In this document: in pieces, positions 8,253 to 16,855 of the stretch | Layout of the letters: each line of letters opens with the position of its first letter | Position numbering within the stretch: position 1 is the first letter of the stretch | Source: Bacteroidota bacterium | GTDB taxonomy: Bacteria > Bacteroidota > Bacteroidia > Flavobacteriales_F > PHOS-HE28 | Assembly (NCBI GenBank): GCA_029573495.1 | Contig: JAKQEI010000061.1 | Location: forward strand, 1 to 45,345 | Direction: 5' to 3' | DNA: 45,345 nt | The notes under the pieces: model-generated | What the model saw: only the letters and a program-made list of their open reading frames with translations | Database searches by the model: none | Told to the model about the DNA's origin: nothing | Made by a program: the position numbers and the translations under genes

Positions 8253-9611
8253 ATGAGAAAGAACCTGTTCATCCTTCCCGCGATCCTCGTTGCGACCAGC
8301 GCCATCATCGTGCTGGTATCCTTCCGGCAGGCGAACCCTGCGGAAATGCCCCATTGCCATGTGCCGTCCGCCGATCCGTCGTTGGTGGCGCAGGTGAACG
8401 AACCCGTCAAGGGCTGTGTGTTCAAGAGCGTGTATGAAGGCGAGGGACTGGATCCGAGCTTCGTGCTTGTCACGCCGGAGAACGTGGTCCGGAGCGAGCA
8501 GCGCGGGATCGATTGGTTGGTGAAGGCCCAGGCCAATGACGGTGGCTTCGGTAGTGGCAGCCACGCCCGCCAGGACATCATGGACCCGCACGCGGTGAGC
8601 ACCGATCCGGCCACCACGGCCATGGTAGGCATGGCCCTGATGCGCATGGGCAACACGCTGGACAAGGGCCAATACGCCGGCCAGTTGAAGCGTGCCACCG
8701 AATACCTACTGGTACAGGTGGAGAAGACACCCAAGGGCGCCACTAACATCACTCCACTCACCGGCACCCAGATCCAGAGCAAGTTGGGCGCCAACATCGA
8801 TGTGGCCTTGACCACGCAGTTCCTGTCGAACCTCGTGGCCAAGATCGGTGAGCAACACGGCAGCTACCTGCGGGCCAAGCGCGCGCTGAACACCTGCGTC
8901 GGCCTGATCCAGCAGTCGCAGAACAGCGATGGCAGCGTGAAAGGGGATGGCTGGGCCGGTGTGCTGCAGTCGAGCTTCGCGGCCAGTGCGCTGGAAAGTG
9001 CGAAGACCGTGGGCGCTGAAGTGGACGACGTCGCCCTCGACCTGGCCCGCGACTATCAGAAGGCCAACTTCGATGCGAACACGGGTAGCGTGGCCACCGA
9101 GCGTGCAGCAGGTGTGACCTTGTACGCCGTAAGCAGCAGCACACGCAACAGTGCGGCCGAGGCCCGCGAGGTGAACGAGGTGGTGGCCAAGGCGAAGAAG
9201 GAGGGAAAGGTGTCCAAGGATGCCGAGGTGGACACCAAGACGCTGGAGGATGCGGGCTACAGCCGTGCAGAAGCGGAGAAGATGAACACGGCCTATCAGG
9301 TCTATAACGCCGCCAAGCAACAGGCCCAGGATGAGCGTGTGATCAGCGGCTTCGGCAACAACGGCGGCGAGGAGTTCCTGAGCTTCCTACAGACCGGTGA
9401 GTCGCTCGTGATCGCCAAGGACCAGGGCTGGAAGAACTGGTACGGACAGACCACCAAGCGCCTGGTGGACATCCAGAACCAGGACGGCAGTTGGAACGGG
9501 CACCACTGCATCACCAGCCCGGTGTTCTGCACGGCCACCTCCCTGCTCATCCTCAGCGTGAACAACGACATCGAGCACCTGCTGGCCCAGGGCGCGGTGA
9601 AGTACAAGTGA
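8253..9611 (+). CDS. Secreted alpha-alpha toroid protein (prenyltransferase/squalene-oxidase repeat fold)
   Basis: 452 residues with an N-terminal hydrophobic helix (about 5-25). It carries repeats of the terpene-cyclase/prenyltransferase toroid: IDWLVKAQANDGGFGSG near residue 88, LNTCVGLIQQSQNSDGSVKGDGWAGVL near 210, and KRLVDIQNQDGSWNGHH near 405, each a QW-like Q.xDG.[FW] motif. The middle (about 285-370) is Lys/Glu/Ala-rich and probably helical or coiled coil. I do not see a DxDD cyclase acid motif, so it is probably not an active cyclase; similar proteins in Bacteroidota are of unknown role. It is divergent from the ThuA gene and ends at a strong terminator. Confidence 0.75.
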   Translation: MRKNLFILPAILVATSAIIVLVSFRQANPAEMPHCHVPSADPSLVAQVNEPVKGCVFKSVYEGEGLDPSFVLVTPENVVRSEQRGIDWLVKAQANDGGFGSGSHARQDIMDPHAVSTDPATTAMVGMALMRMGNTLDKGQYAGQLKRATEYLLVQVEKTPKGATNITPLTGTQIQSKLGANIDVALTTQFLSNLVAKIGEQHGSYLRAKRALNTCVGLIQQSQNSDGSVKGDGWAGVLQSSFAASALESAKTVGAEVDDVALDLARDYQKANFDANTGSVATERAAGVTLYAVSSSTRNSAAEAREVNEVVAKAKKEGKVSKDAEVDTKTLEDAGYSRAEAEKMNTAYQVYNAAKQQAQDERVISGFGNNGGEEFLSFLQTGESLVIAKDQGWKNWYGQTTKRLVDIQNQDGSWNGHHCITSPVFCTATSLLILSVNNDIEHLLAQGAVKYK

Positions 9612-9657
9612 TCGACCATCCGGCGGGAGCGTAAGTGGTGCGCCCCGCGTTGTGGAG

Positions 9658-9696
9658 GCCGCACGGAACCTAGGAAGTCCGTGCGGCTTTCCGTTT
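9658..9696 (+). terminator. Rho-independent terminator
   Basis: A 10-bp perfect stem (9658-9667 with 9678-9687) with a 10-nt loop, followed by TTTCCGTTT. It ends the toroid-protein transcript. Confidence 0.8.
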
Positions 9697-9773
9697 CCCA
9701 TGAACGGTGGTGGGGCGGTACGGATGGCGGCTACGGCGATGTGTTGGAGTCCCACCTTTGCACCCGCGTCCCA

Positions 9774-10895
9774 ATGAAACGCTTCCGCATGGTCATCCTC
9801 TGGATCCTCGGCATCATCGCGGTGCTGGTGGTGTGGCTCATCCTCTACTTCCAGTTCTCGCCACGTATCGGCAGGGATCCAACGGGCGAGCGATTGGCAC
9901 GCATCCAGGCATCACCCAACCAGAAGGAAGGCCGCTTCCGCAACGTGGTGGAGACGAACATGGACATGCCCTTCACTGTGATGGCCAAGGTGATGTATGA
10001 AATGGTGCGCGGTGGCGATGCGCGGGAACCGAAGGACACCCTTCCGACCGTGGACATGGACATCACGGCTTGGAAGGCCGTACCGGACAGCTCGTTCGCG
10101 GTGGCCTGGTTCGGGCATTCGTCGCTGCTGATCAAATTGGGTGGCACCACTTTCCTGATCGATCCGGTCTTTGGCGAGCGGGCATCCACCTTCTCCTTCG
10201 CTGGTCCGAAGCGCTTCAACTACCGCCAGCACATGCGGGTGGACCTGCTGCCCGCCGTGGACGTGGTGCTGCTCTCACACGACCATTACGACCACCTCGA
10301 CCACGAGACCATTGTGCAACTGAAGGACAAGCGCTTCATCGCACCGCTGGGTGTGGGGGCGCACATGGAGTCCTGGGGCATCCCGTCCAGCGCCATTACA
10401 GAGAAGGACTGGTGGGAGAGCGTGGAGATCGGCAAGGTGCAGCTCACGTTGGCACCATCGCGCCACTTCTCCGGCCGGGGCATGACCAACCGCTTCAGCA
10501 CCTTGTGGGGTTCTTGGGTGATGGAGGCGAACGGTAAGAAGATCTATTTCGGTGCGGACTCGGGCTATTCGCCCACCTTCAAGGAGGTGGGTGAGCGTTT
10601 CGGCCCCTTCGACCTGGCCTTGTTGGAATGTGGGGCGTACAACGAACGCTGGGCGAACATCCACATGATGCCCGAAGAGACCGCACAAGCGGCCGTGGAT
10701 GTGAAGGCCCGTGTGCTGATGCCCGTGCATTGGGCGAAGTACAGCCTGGCCTTGCACCCGTGGAAGGAGCCGATCGAGCGGCTCACGGCAAAGGCCGGGG
10801 AGTTGGGTATGCCGCTGTTGACCCCACGGATCGGGGACATCGTGGTGGATGCGGACCGGTCGCGTTCGGAGCGGTGGTGGGAAGGGTTGGAGTGA
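9774..10895 (+). CDS. Membrane-anchored metallo-beta-lactamase-fold hydrolase (NAPE-PLD/UlaG-like)
   Basis: 373 residues. An N-terminal membrane anchor (about 5-27) is followed by a metallo-beta-lactamase fold: WFGHSSLLIKLGG, DPVFGERAS, the metal-binding SHDHYDHLD motif (H169, H171, D173, H174), GADSGYSP and the distal MPVHWAKYSLALHPW. This arrangement is that of the MBL hydrolases related to NAPE-phospholipase D and UlaG; a phosphodiester or lactone substrate is likely but not identifiable. The frame is open 31 codons upstream, but those residues read through the terminator, and CACCTTTG (9753-9760) lies just before ATG 9774. Confidence 0.85.
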   Translation: MKRFRMVILWILGIIAVLVVWLILYFQFSPRIGRDPTGERLARIQASPNQKEGRFRNVVETNMDMPFTVMAKVMYEMVRGGDAREPKDTLPTVDMDITAWKAVPDSSFAVAWFGHSSLLIKLGGTTFLIDPVFGERASTFSFAGPKRFNYRQHMRVDLLPAVDVVLLSHDHYDHLDHETIVQLKDKRFIAPLGVGAHMESWGIPSSAITEKDWWESVEIGKVQLTLAPSRHFSGRGMTNRFSTLWGSWVMEANGKKIYFGADSGYSPTFKEVGERFGPFDLALLECGAYNERWANIHMMPEETAQAAVDVKARVLMPVHWAKYSLALHPWKEPIERLTAKAGELGMPLLTPRIGDIVVDADRSRSERWWEGLE

Positions 10896-10916
10896 TCCGT
10901 TGTTGAGCTAACTTAT
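10887..10916 (+). promoter_or_regulatory. Promoter of the DnaE-type polymerase gene
   Basis: TTG (10887-10889), a 19-bp spacer, then TAACTTAT (10909-10916), six of eight matches to TAnnTTTG. The predicted start lies near 10922, so the operator at 10926-10948 would cover the first transcribed bases. Confidence 0.5.
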
Positions 10917-10925
10917 TCGGCAGTG

Positions 10926-10948
10926 GATCGACGGGATAAACGTCGATC
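10926..10948. promoter_or_regulatory. Operator-like palindrome before dnaE (GATCGACG-N7-CGTCGATC)
   Basis: A perfect 8-bp inverted repeat with an AT-leaning 7-bp spacer (ggataaa), ending 5 bp before the dnaE ATG. Its core GACG-N7-CGTC recurs at 34472-34486 before the ORF6N/XRE-S24 operon. It is likely the binding site of the LexA-like regulator at 35714; this is inference from the shared core and gene context. Confidence 0.6.
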
Positions 10949-10953
10949 GGCCG

Positions 10954-13900
10954 ATGTACCTCAACTGCCACAGCTGGTTCAGTTTCAAGTACGGCGTGAT
11001 GCGTCCGGAGGCGCTGCTGGAGGAAGCGGCGAGAGCGGGCGTGCACACCTTTGCCCTCACCGACATCCATTGTTCGGCGGGGATCCCGGACTTCGTGCGC
11101 GATGCGGGGCGTTACGGGGTGCGGCCGGTCGCGGGGATCGAGTTCAGGCAGGGGCCGAAGCTGCTGTACATCGGCATTGCCAGGAGCAACGAGGGTTTCC
11201 AGCGCTTGAACGAATTGCTGAGCCCGCACCTGCTGGATGATGAGCCCTTGCCCGAGCGAGCACCGGAGTTGGACGAGGTCTTCTTCATCCATCCCTTCGC
11301 AGACGCACCACAACAGCTGAGGCCGAACGAGCGCGTGGGCATCAAGCCGTCCGACCTCACGCGTCTGCCCTTCAGCCCGTGGGTACGTCGGCCGCAGGAC
11401 CTGGTGGCGCTGCTGCCTATCACCTTCCGCGATCCCGCGACGAGCCGGGCTGACTTCACCAAGCACCGGCTGCTGCGCACGGTGGCGAAGAACACCGTGG
11501 TGAGCAAACTGCCGCCCGAAGAGCTGGCTTCACCGGACGAGGCTTTCCGCAATGAGGCGGAGCTGCGCCACCTCTACCGCGACTTCCCGTGGTTGCTCAC
11601 CAACGCGGCGCGGCTGCTGGAACAGTGCCACATCGCCTTCGACGGCAGCGACAAGACGTGGAGCGCGTTCAGCGGCAGCATCGCGGCGGACCGGGAGAAG
11701 CTGCACGGTGATGCGCGTGCGGGATTGTACTACCGTTATGCCAGGCCAACGGCCAAAGCGATCGCGCGCCTGGAGCACGAGCTCGACGTGATCGAGCGCA
11801 TGGGCTTCATCAGCTACTTCCTGATCAACCAGGACATCGTGGACCATGCGCGCCGCCGCGGCTTCTTCCATGTGGGGCGGGGCAGCGGGGCGAACAGCCT
11901 GGTGGCCTACTGCCTGCGCATCACCGACGTGGACCCGATCGAGCTGGACCTCTACTTCGAGCGTTTCATCAATCCGGCGCGCAAGAAACCGCCCGACTTC
12001 GACATCGACTTCAGCTGGAAGGACCGCGACGAGATCTACCGGCATGTGTTCAACAAGTACAACAGCGGCGGTTCCGTGCGAGGTGGCCCTACAGGCGGCA
12101 TCCACGCCGCGCAGATCGCCACCTACACCACCTTCCAATGGCGCGGCGCCATCCGCGAACTGGGCAAGGCCGTGGGGCTGCCGCCGGCGGAGATCGATGT
12201 GCTGAGCGAAGGCGATCGCGGCTATTATGCCAGAGGGCGTCCCAGCGCGCAGGCGAAGAGCGACGAGCTGGACCGCGTGGCGCGTGCCGTGGTGCGCCAT
12301 GGCCGGGAACTGATCGGCATGCCGCATCACCTGGGCATCCATGCGGGCGGCGTCGTCATCACCCAGAAGCCGGTGACGCATTACACCGCACTTCATCGGC
12401 CGCCGAAGGGATTCCCGGTGACGCAGATCAGCATGCTGGAATGCGAGGACCTCGGCCTGCACAAGTTCGATCTGCTGAGCCAGCGCGGGCTGGGGCATAT
12501 ACGGGATGCGGTGGAGCTGGTGAATGCAGAGGCCGTTGTTGGTTGTCGGTTGTCAGAGGGACCGTCGCACCAGCACGCGCGCGACGGCCTGCGCGACCGG
12601 ACAACCAATAACGGACAACCAGCAACTGGCGTTGACATCCACGACATCACCCGTTTCAAGCAGGATCCGGCGATCAAGGAACTGTTGCGGAAGGGTGATA
12701 CGATCGGCTGCTTCTATGTGGAGAGCCCGGCCATGCGCATGTTGCTGAAGAAGCTGCGGGTGGATGATTACCTGGGGCTGGTGGCGGCCAGCAGCATCAT
12801 CCGTCCGGGTGTGGCGGAGAGCGGCATGATGCGTGAGTACCTGCTGCGGCACCACGATCCGGAGCGCCGGAAGCTCGCGCCGAAGCGCCTGCTGGAGATC
12901 ATGCCCGAGACCTACGGTGTGATGGTGTACCAGGAGGATGTGATCAAGGTGGTGGTGCAGTACGGTGGGCTTGATCTGACCGAGGCGGACCAGGTGCGGC
13001 GGGGCATGAACATCCGGTACCGCGACCGTCCGGAGTTCAAGGTGGTGGAGCGGAAGTTCTTTGACAACTGTGCGGCCTTCGGGCATCCGCCGGGCGAGGT
13101 GGAGGAGATCTGGCGGCAGATCCAGAGCTTCGCCAGCTTCAGCTTCGCGAAGGGGCACAGCGCGAGCTATGCGGTGGAGAGCTACCAGAGCCTCTACCTG
13201 AAGGCGCACCATCCGCTGGAATTCCTGGTGGGCGTGGCGAACAACTTCGGCGGCTTCTACCGCACGGAGTTCTACCTGCACGAGGCCAAGCGTGCGGGTG
13301 CGGTGATCGAGGCGCCATGCGTGAATACGAGCGAGGAGCTGTGTGTGCTGGTGAGGGAAGAAGAGAGCGTGCAAGGGTGCGAGGGTGCGAGGGTGCCTGG
13401 GTGCGAGGGTGAACCGGTTGCAGGATGCGCACCCACGCACCCACGCACCCACGCACCACGCATTTATCTGGGTCTCTCCAACGTCAAGAGCCTCAGCAAC
13501 GAAGCCGTGCAGCTCATCCTTCATGAACGCCGACGCAACGGACCGTTCACCGACCTGCATGACCTGCTGAAGCGCGTACCCCTGGGCCTGGAGCAGGCGC
13601 GCATCCTTGTGCGTGTGGGCGCCTTGCGCTTCACCGGGCGCAGCAAGCCGCAGTTGTTGTGGGACCTTGCACTGCTCTACCGTCCGGCCATGGTGAGCAG
13701 TGACGGTGACCTCTTAGTTACGCAGGTGGATGAGCCAAGGCTGCCCGCACTGCAGCACCATCCCCTGGCCGATGCCTACGACGAGATGGACCTGCTTGGC
13801 TTTCCACTGTGTGATCCGTTCGCGTTGGTGGAACTCGGATCAGACGATCAGACGATCAGACGATCAGAAAATGGAAATACCTCCTCGCACCCCCGCACGC

Positions 13901-14229
13901 TCTCGCCTTTCCCACTTCCTCTCATCCTCAAACGCCAAATGCCCCTCCACATCGGCAAGCGGGTGATCATGCTCGGATACATGATCCATGTGAAGACCAC
14001 GACCACCCACGGCGGATCCTATATGAGCTTCGGTTCCTTCATCGATCCGGCGGGCGACTTCTGGGACAGTACGCAGTTCCCTCAGGTGGCCGAGCGCTAC
14101 CCCTTCCAGGGGCGCGGGGTCTATCGGTTCACGGGGGTGGTGGAGGAGGAGTTCGGGCATTGCGCCCTGCGCGCGGAGCGATTCGAGAAGCTGCCGTGGC
14201 GACCGGATCCGCGTTACGGGACGAAATGA
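10954..14229 (+). CDS. dnaE: DNA polymerase III alpha subunit, second (error-prone type) DnaE, with repeat-derived inserts
   Basis: 1091 residues. An N-terminal PHP domain (CHSWFSFKYG, FALTDIHC) is followed by the C-family polymerase palm with catalytic Asp at D348/D350 in PDFDIDF and D506 in KFDLLS, then fingers (GDTIGCFYVESPAMRML, GVMVYQEDVIKVV), a helix-hairpin-helix region (NGPFTDLHDLLKRV) and an OB fold (KRVIMLGYMIHVKTTTTHGG). The length without inserts would be near 1000, typical of the second DnaE that Bacteroidota carry with a DinB and an S24 regulator. Three stretches do not fit the family and coincide with DNA repeats: residues about 527-558, 806-836 and 962-991. All keep the frame, so the enzyme is probably still made. 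Its stop lies 2 bp from that of the convergent regulator gene. Confidence 0.9.
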   Translation: MYLNCHSWFSFKYGVMRPEALLEEAARAGVHTFALTDIHCSAGIPDFVRDAGRYGVRPVAGIEFRQGPKLLYIGIARSNEGFQRLNELLSPHLLDDEPLPERAPELDEVFFIHPFADAPQQLRPNERVGIKPSDLTRLPFSPWVRRPQDLVALLPITFRDPATSRADFTKHRLLRTVAKNTVVSKLPPEELASPDEAFRNEAELRHLYRDFPWLLTNAARLLEQCHIAFDGSDKTWSAFSGSIAADREKLHGDARAGLYYRYARPTAKAIARLEHELDVIERMGFISYFLINQDIVDHARRRGFFHVGRGSGANSLVAYCLRITDVDPIELDLYFERFINPARKKPPDFDIDFSWKDRDEIYRHVFNKYNSGGSVRGGPTGGIHAAQIATYTTFQWRGAIRELGKAVGLPPAEIDVLSEGDRGYYARGRPSAQAKSDELDRVARAVVRHGRELIGMPHHLGIHAGGVVITQKPVTHYTALHRPPKGFPVTQISMLECEDLGLHKFDLLSQRGLGHIRDAVELVNAEAVVGCRLSEGPSHQHARDGLRDRTTNNGQPATGVDIHDITRFKQDPAIKELLRKGDTIGCFYVESPAMRMLLKKLRVDDYLGLVAASSIIRPGVAESGMMREYLLRHHDPERRKLAPKRLLEIMPETYGVMVYQEDVIKVVVQYGGLDLTEADQVRRGMNIRYRDRPEFKVVERKFFDNCAAFGHPPGEVEEIWRQIQSFASFSFAKGHSASYAVESYQSLYLKAHHPLEFLVGVANNFGGFYRTEFYLHEAKRAGAVIEAPCVNTSEELCVLVREEESVQGCEGARVPGCEGEPVAGCAPTHPRTHAPRIYLGLSNVKSLSNEAVQLILHERRRNGPFTDLHDLLKRVPLGLEQARILVRVGALRFTGRSKPQLLWDLALLYRPAMVSSDGDLLVTQVDEPRLPALQHHPLADAYDEMDLLGFPLCDPFALVELGSDDQTIRRSENGNTSSHPRTLSPFPLPLILKRQMPLHIGKRVIMLGYMIHVKTTTTHGGSYMSFGSFIDPAGDFWDSTQFPQVAERYPFQGRGVYRFTGVVEEEFGHCALRAERFEKLPWRPDPRYGTK
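12535..12626. repeat. In-frame palindrome with GGTTGTC-type arms inside dnaE
   Basis: The left arm (12535-12554) is GTTGTTGGTTGTCGGTTGTC; the right arm (12600-12626) is its imperfect reverse complement with one extra unit. Between them sits a second perfect 7-bp stem (12562-12568 with 12581-12587), so the whole element can fold as a two-storey hairpin. It translates to a hydrophilic stretch between the conserved VELVNA and VDIHDITRFK segments of the polymerase, where relatives have only a few residues. Confidence 0.85.
13369..13457. repeat. In-frame palindrome with GGGTGCGA-type arms inside dnaE
   Basis: The left arm (13369-13411) is about five 8-mers of the form GGGTGCGA; the right arm (13427-13457) is the complementary array (CGCACCCA repeated). 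They are separated by about 15 bp containing AACCGGTT. It is read in frame as a Cys/Gly then His/Pro/Thr-rich segment between the conserved CVNTSEE and IYLGLSNVKSLS segments of the polymerase. Confidence 0.85.
13838..13869. repeat. Four tandem GATCAGAC units inside dnaE
   Basis: Three exact GATCAGAC units and a fourth ending in AA, followed by AAATGG. The 12-mer GATCAGAAAATG (13862-13873) recurs exactly at 34189-34200 beside dinB. No complementary right arm is seen, so this may be half of an element. It and about 60 further bases form an extra, Ser/Pro-rich stretch before the OB fold of the polymerase. Confidence 0.8.
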
Positions 14230-14231
14230 AC

Positions 14232-14870
14232 TCAGCGGCCGAAGTAACGGTTCACGGCCTCGGTGCGGTTCTGCACGTGCATCTTGCCATAAATGCGGTG
14301 GATGTGCTGTTTCACGGACCCCTCGCTGATCCCCATGTGGGCGGCGATCTCCTTGTACAACAGCCCTTGTGCCAGGAGTTCAAGCACCCGGAACTCGCGC
14401 TCGGTGAGCGCGGCATCGATGACATCCTTTGCGGGGCCGGTCGCCGGACGGAAATGACGCACCACACGCCGCGCCACGCTCATGCTCATCGGGGATCCGC
14501 CGGCAAGGACCTCACGCACCGCGGAGACCACATCATCCGGTGTGGAGTTCTTCAGTAGATAGCCGTTGGCACCCGCTTTCAAGGCCTCGAACACCTTGTC
14601 ATCCGTGTCGTTCACGGTGTACATCAGGAACTGGGTGCTGTTCCAACGACCGCTCAAGGTGCGAACCCCTTCGATGCCGTCCACCCCCGGCAGGTTGATG
14701 TCCATGAGCACCACATCAACCCCATCGCTGTCGGTCAACGCCAGGGCATCCTCCACGGAGCCATGTACGCTTTCCACGTGCATGCCCGGTGTGGCGATGA
14801 ACACGGCGCGCAACATCTCCCGGATGCGTTCGTCATCCTCGATGATGCGAAGGGTGATGTTGTTCTCCAC
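14232..14870 (-). CDS. NarL/LuxR-type response regulator
   Basis: 212 residues. A receiver domain (1-120) has acidic pocket E11/D12/D13, phospho-acceptor D57 in VVLMDINLPG, T84 region and conserved Lys in GYLLKNS. It is followed by a LuxR-type helix-turn-helix (about 145-210; LTEREFRVLELLAQGLLYKEIAAHMGISEGSVKQHIHRIYGKM). The start codon is GTG at 14870. It is 36 bp downstream of the histidine kinase gene on the same strand and is its evident partner. Target genes cannot be read from the sequence. Confidence 0.93.
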   Translation of the reverse strand: MENNITLRIIEDDERIREMLRAVFIATPGMHVESVHGSVEDALALTDSDGVDVVLMDINLPGVDGIEGVRTLSGRWNSTQFLMYTVNDTDDKVFEALKAGANGYLLKNSTPDDVVSAVREVLAGGSPMSMSVARRVVRHFRPATGPAKDVIDAALTEREFRVLELLAQGLLYKEIAAHMGISEGSVKQHIHRIYGKMHVQNRTEAVNRYFGR

Positions 14871-14906
14871 GGTCCGAAGGTCGGGTGAAGGTCCCTGACG
14901 GGCAAG

Positions 14907-16760
14907 CTAACTTTCGTTCGTCCGGAGCGGGACATGCAGCCGTATGCGGACCCCTCGTCCGCCGGGAGCGTTCGCCAGATCGAAGACCGCACCGACCTGC
15001 CGGGCCCGCTCGGCCATGTTGACCGATCCGTTGCCACGCCGCCGGCCGTCCTCGGGAAGTCCCAGACCATCGTCCTCCACGTGCACCAGCAGGCCATCGA
15101 CCCATGTCATACGCAGTTCCACCTGGCGGGCGTTCGCGTGCTTCACCACATTGTGCAGGGCTTCCTTGACGATGAGGAACAGGTTGCGCCGTTGTTGTGA
15201 GGTGAGCGGTATCGCCGGCCAGGCCTCATCGACGGTCGCCCGGAGCGCGATGCCATGGACATCCAGGTAATGCCGGGCATGCGAGGAGATGTAGGCCACG
15301 AGGTCATCCAGGCTGCCCTGATCATCCTGTAGGGCCCAGATGATGTCGCGCATGCTGGTGATGAGCTCCTCGGCCGCACTGGCCTGTTCACGCAGGAAGG
15401 GGACATTGGTCGCACCAGGATCCGCGCGAAGGCTCATTTCGCTCCGGAGCTTCAAGGCGCTCAACCCGACGCCGAGGTCATCGTGAAGGTCGCGGCTCAC
15501 CTGTTCGCGCACGCGCAGTTCGGCGATGGTGCGCTCCTGCACCGCATACTGGGCCTCGAGTTCCGCTGAACGCCGCCGGTGCCGTTGCCGCGCATTGTTC
15601 ACCAGTAGCAGTGTGCTGAGGCCGATCACCGTGAGCGATGCGATGAGGATGAGCCACCGGCGTCGGCGTTGTTCATATCCGAGCTGATCCGCTACCCGCT
15701 GTCGTTCGATCCGCGCGAGTTCCAGGTCGCCGTCCGCCTTGAGCAGCATGGCCTGCGTGGAGAGGGCGGTCCGGATGTTCTGTGCGGTGATGGTGCTGTC
15801 GATGTGATGCCATTCACCCAACCGCTCGAGCGCTTCGGGGAGTTCACCGATCCGTTCGTACGCGTGCGAGGCCATCCGCGCGAAGTTGCGCTGGGTGACC
15901 AGGCCCACCTGCGCGCGATGGGTGACCAGGTAGGCGCGTGCCCGTGCCAGGGCCTCTCGAGCGTCGCTGATCCGTCCGGCTTGCGCCAGTGCCAGGCCCC
16001 TGCCGACCAAGGCGTCCACGCCGATGTCATGGTCCTTCGCAGCATCCGCGATGGCCCAACTGCGATCGTAATGGTCCAATGCGACCATGGGTTCTCCCAC
16101 CCTGAGGTCGAGGTTCCCGAGTCCCCACCACGCCACGGCCATCGCACGCTGTGCCCCGGCCTCAGAGGCCAGCCGGAGCGAGGTCTCCAGGTGATATCGG
16201 GCGCTGTCGGTACGGCCCAGCGTGGTGAGGTAACTGCCCATGTTGCCATGGATGTGATAGAGCTCGCTGATGGGGTAGCGCGATGCGGGCAGGTGTGGGA
16301 ACCAATCGAGCGCCAGACGCAGGTAGGGCAGGGCCTCCTTGCTGTCCTGTATGTTCTCGTGGAGAAGACCCTTCAGGTTGTACGCGTTCGCAATGAGGAT
16401 ACTGTCGTTCAGGTCACGGGCTATGCGTTCAGCTCTATTGAGGTCGCGCATCGCGGCATTGAAGAGCCCCTCATAGTACAGGACCTCGGCCCGGTAGCAG
16501 AGCAGGTAGTGCTCCTCTTCGGGTTGGTGATCCGGCACCAGCAGGCCGAGCGCTTGGTTGATGTGGTACATGGCGCTGTCCCCGTGGAAACCGTCCATGT
16601 GGTCGAGCGCCTGTTCGATGTGCCGGTGTAAGGTCGTATCGGCGAATGGCGGGAGCCGACGCATGGGGAGGAACTCCTGGGCATCGGTCGGAATGACCGC
16701 AGGGAATATCCAGCAGCACAAGAGCCACAGCTTGGGTCCGATCCGGCCTTTGGAGAGCAT
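14907..16760 (-). CDS. TPR-containing sensor histidine kinase (HisKA_3 type)
   Basis: 617 residues from ATG 16760; a GTG at 16787 would add nine residues, but the ATG start gives a cleaner signal peptide (MLSKGRIGPKLWLLCCWIF). A periplasmic region of tetratricopeptide-like helices covers about 50-340, one transmembrane helix lies near 365-385 (RWLILIASLTVIGLSTLLLV), then a short coiled coil leads to the phospho-acceptor SRDLHDDLGVGLSALKLRSEM (HisKA_3) and a HATPase domain (NVVKHANARQVEL, EDDGLGLPED, GNGSVNMAERA). It belongs to the NarX/DesK-like class common in Bacteroidota and pairs with the regulator downstream. Confidence 0.92.
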   Translation of the reverse strand: MLSKGRIGPKLWLLCCWIFPAVIPTDAQEFLPMRRLPPFADTTLHRHIEQALDHMDGFHGDSAMYHINQALGLLVPDHQPEEEHYLLCYRAEVLYYEGLFNAAMRDLNRAERIARDLNDSILIANAYNLKGLLHENIQDSKEALPYLRLALDWFPHLPASRYPISELYHIHGNMGSYLTTLGRTDSARYHLETSLRLASEAGAQRAMAVAWWGLGNLDLRVGEPMVALDHYDRSWAIADAAKDHDIGVDALVGRGLALAQAGRISDAREALARARAYLVTHRAQVGLVTQRNFARMASHAYERIGELPEALERLGEWHHIDSTITAQNIRTALSTQAMLLKADGDLELARIERQRVADQLGYEQRRRRWLILIASLTVIGLSTLLLVNNARQRHRRRSAELEAQYAVQERTIAELRVREQVSRDLHDDLGVGLSALKLRSEMSLRADPGATNVPFLREQASAAEELITSMRDIIWALQDDQGSLDDLVAYISSHARHYLDVHGIALRATVDEAWPAIPLTSQQRRNLFLIVKEALHNVVKHANARQVELRMTWVDGLLVHVEDDGLGLPEDGRRRGNGSVNMAERARQVGAVFDLANAPGGRGVRIRLHVPLRTNES

Positions 16761-16855
16761 GTTGAACGGTGAGGATGACCGTGCCACGCGAATATCGCGC
16801 CTTGGACCTTAAGCGCCCGCACGAACCCGCGCTTCCGGAACATGTGGACGGTCGC

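Noticed and set aside
12553-13560. Antisense 335-codon frame within dnaE.
   Set aside because: Opposite-strand shadow; its open length is partly due to the repeat inserts.
13838-13869. Possible CRISPR-like array.
   Set aside because: Direct tandem units with no spacers, inside a coding gene, and no cas genes nearby.
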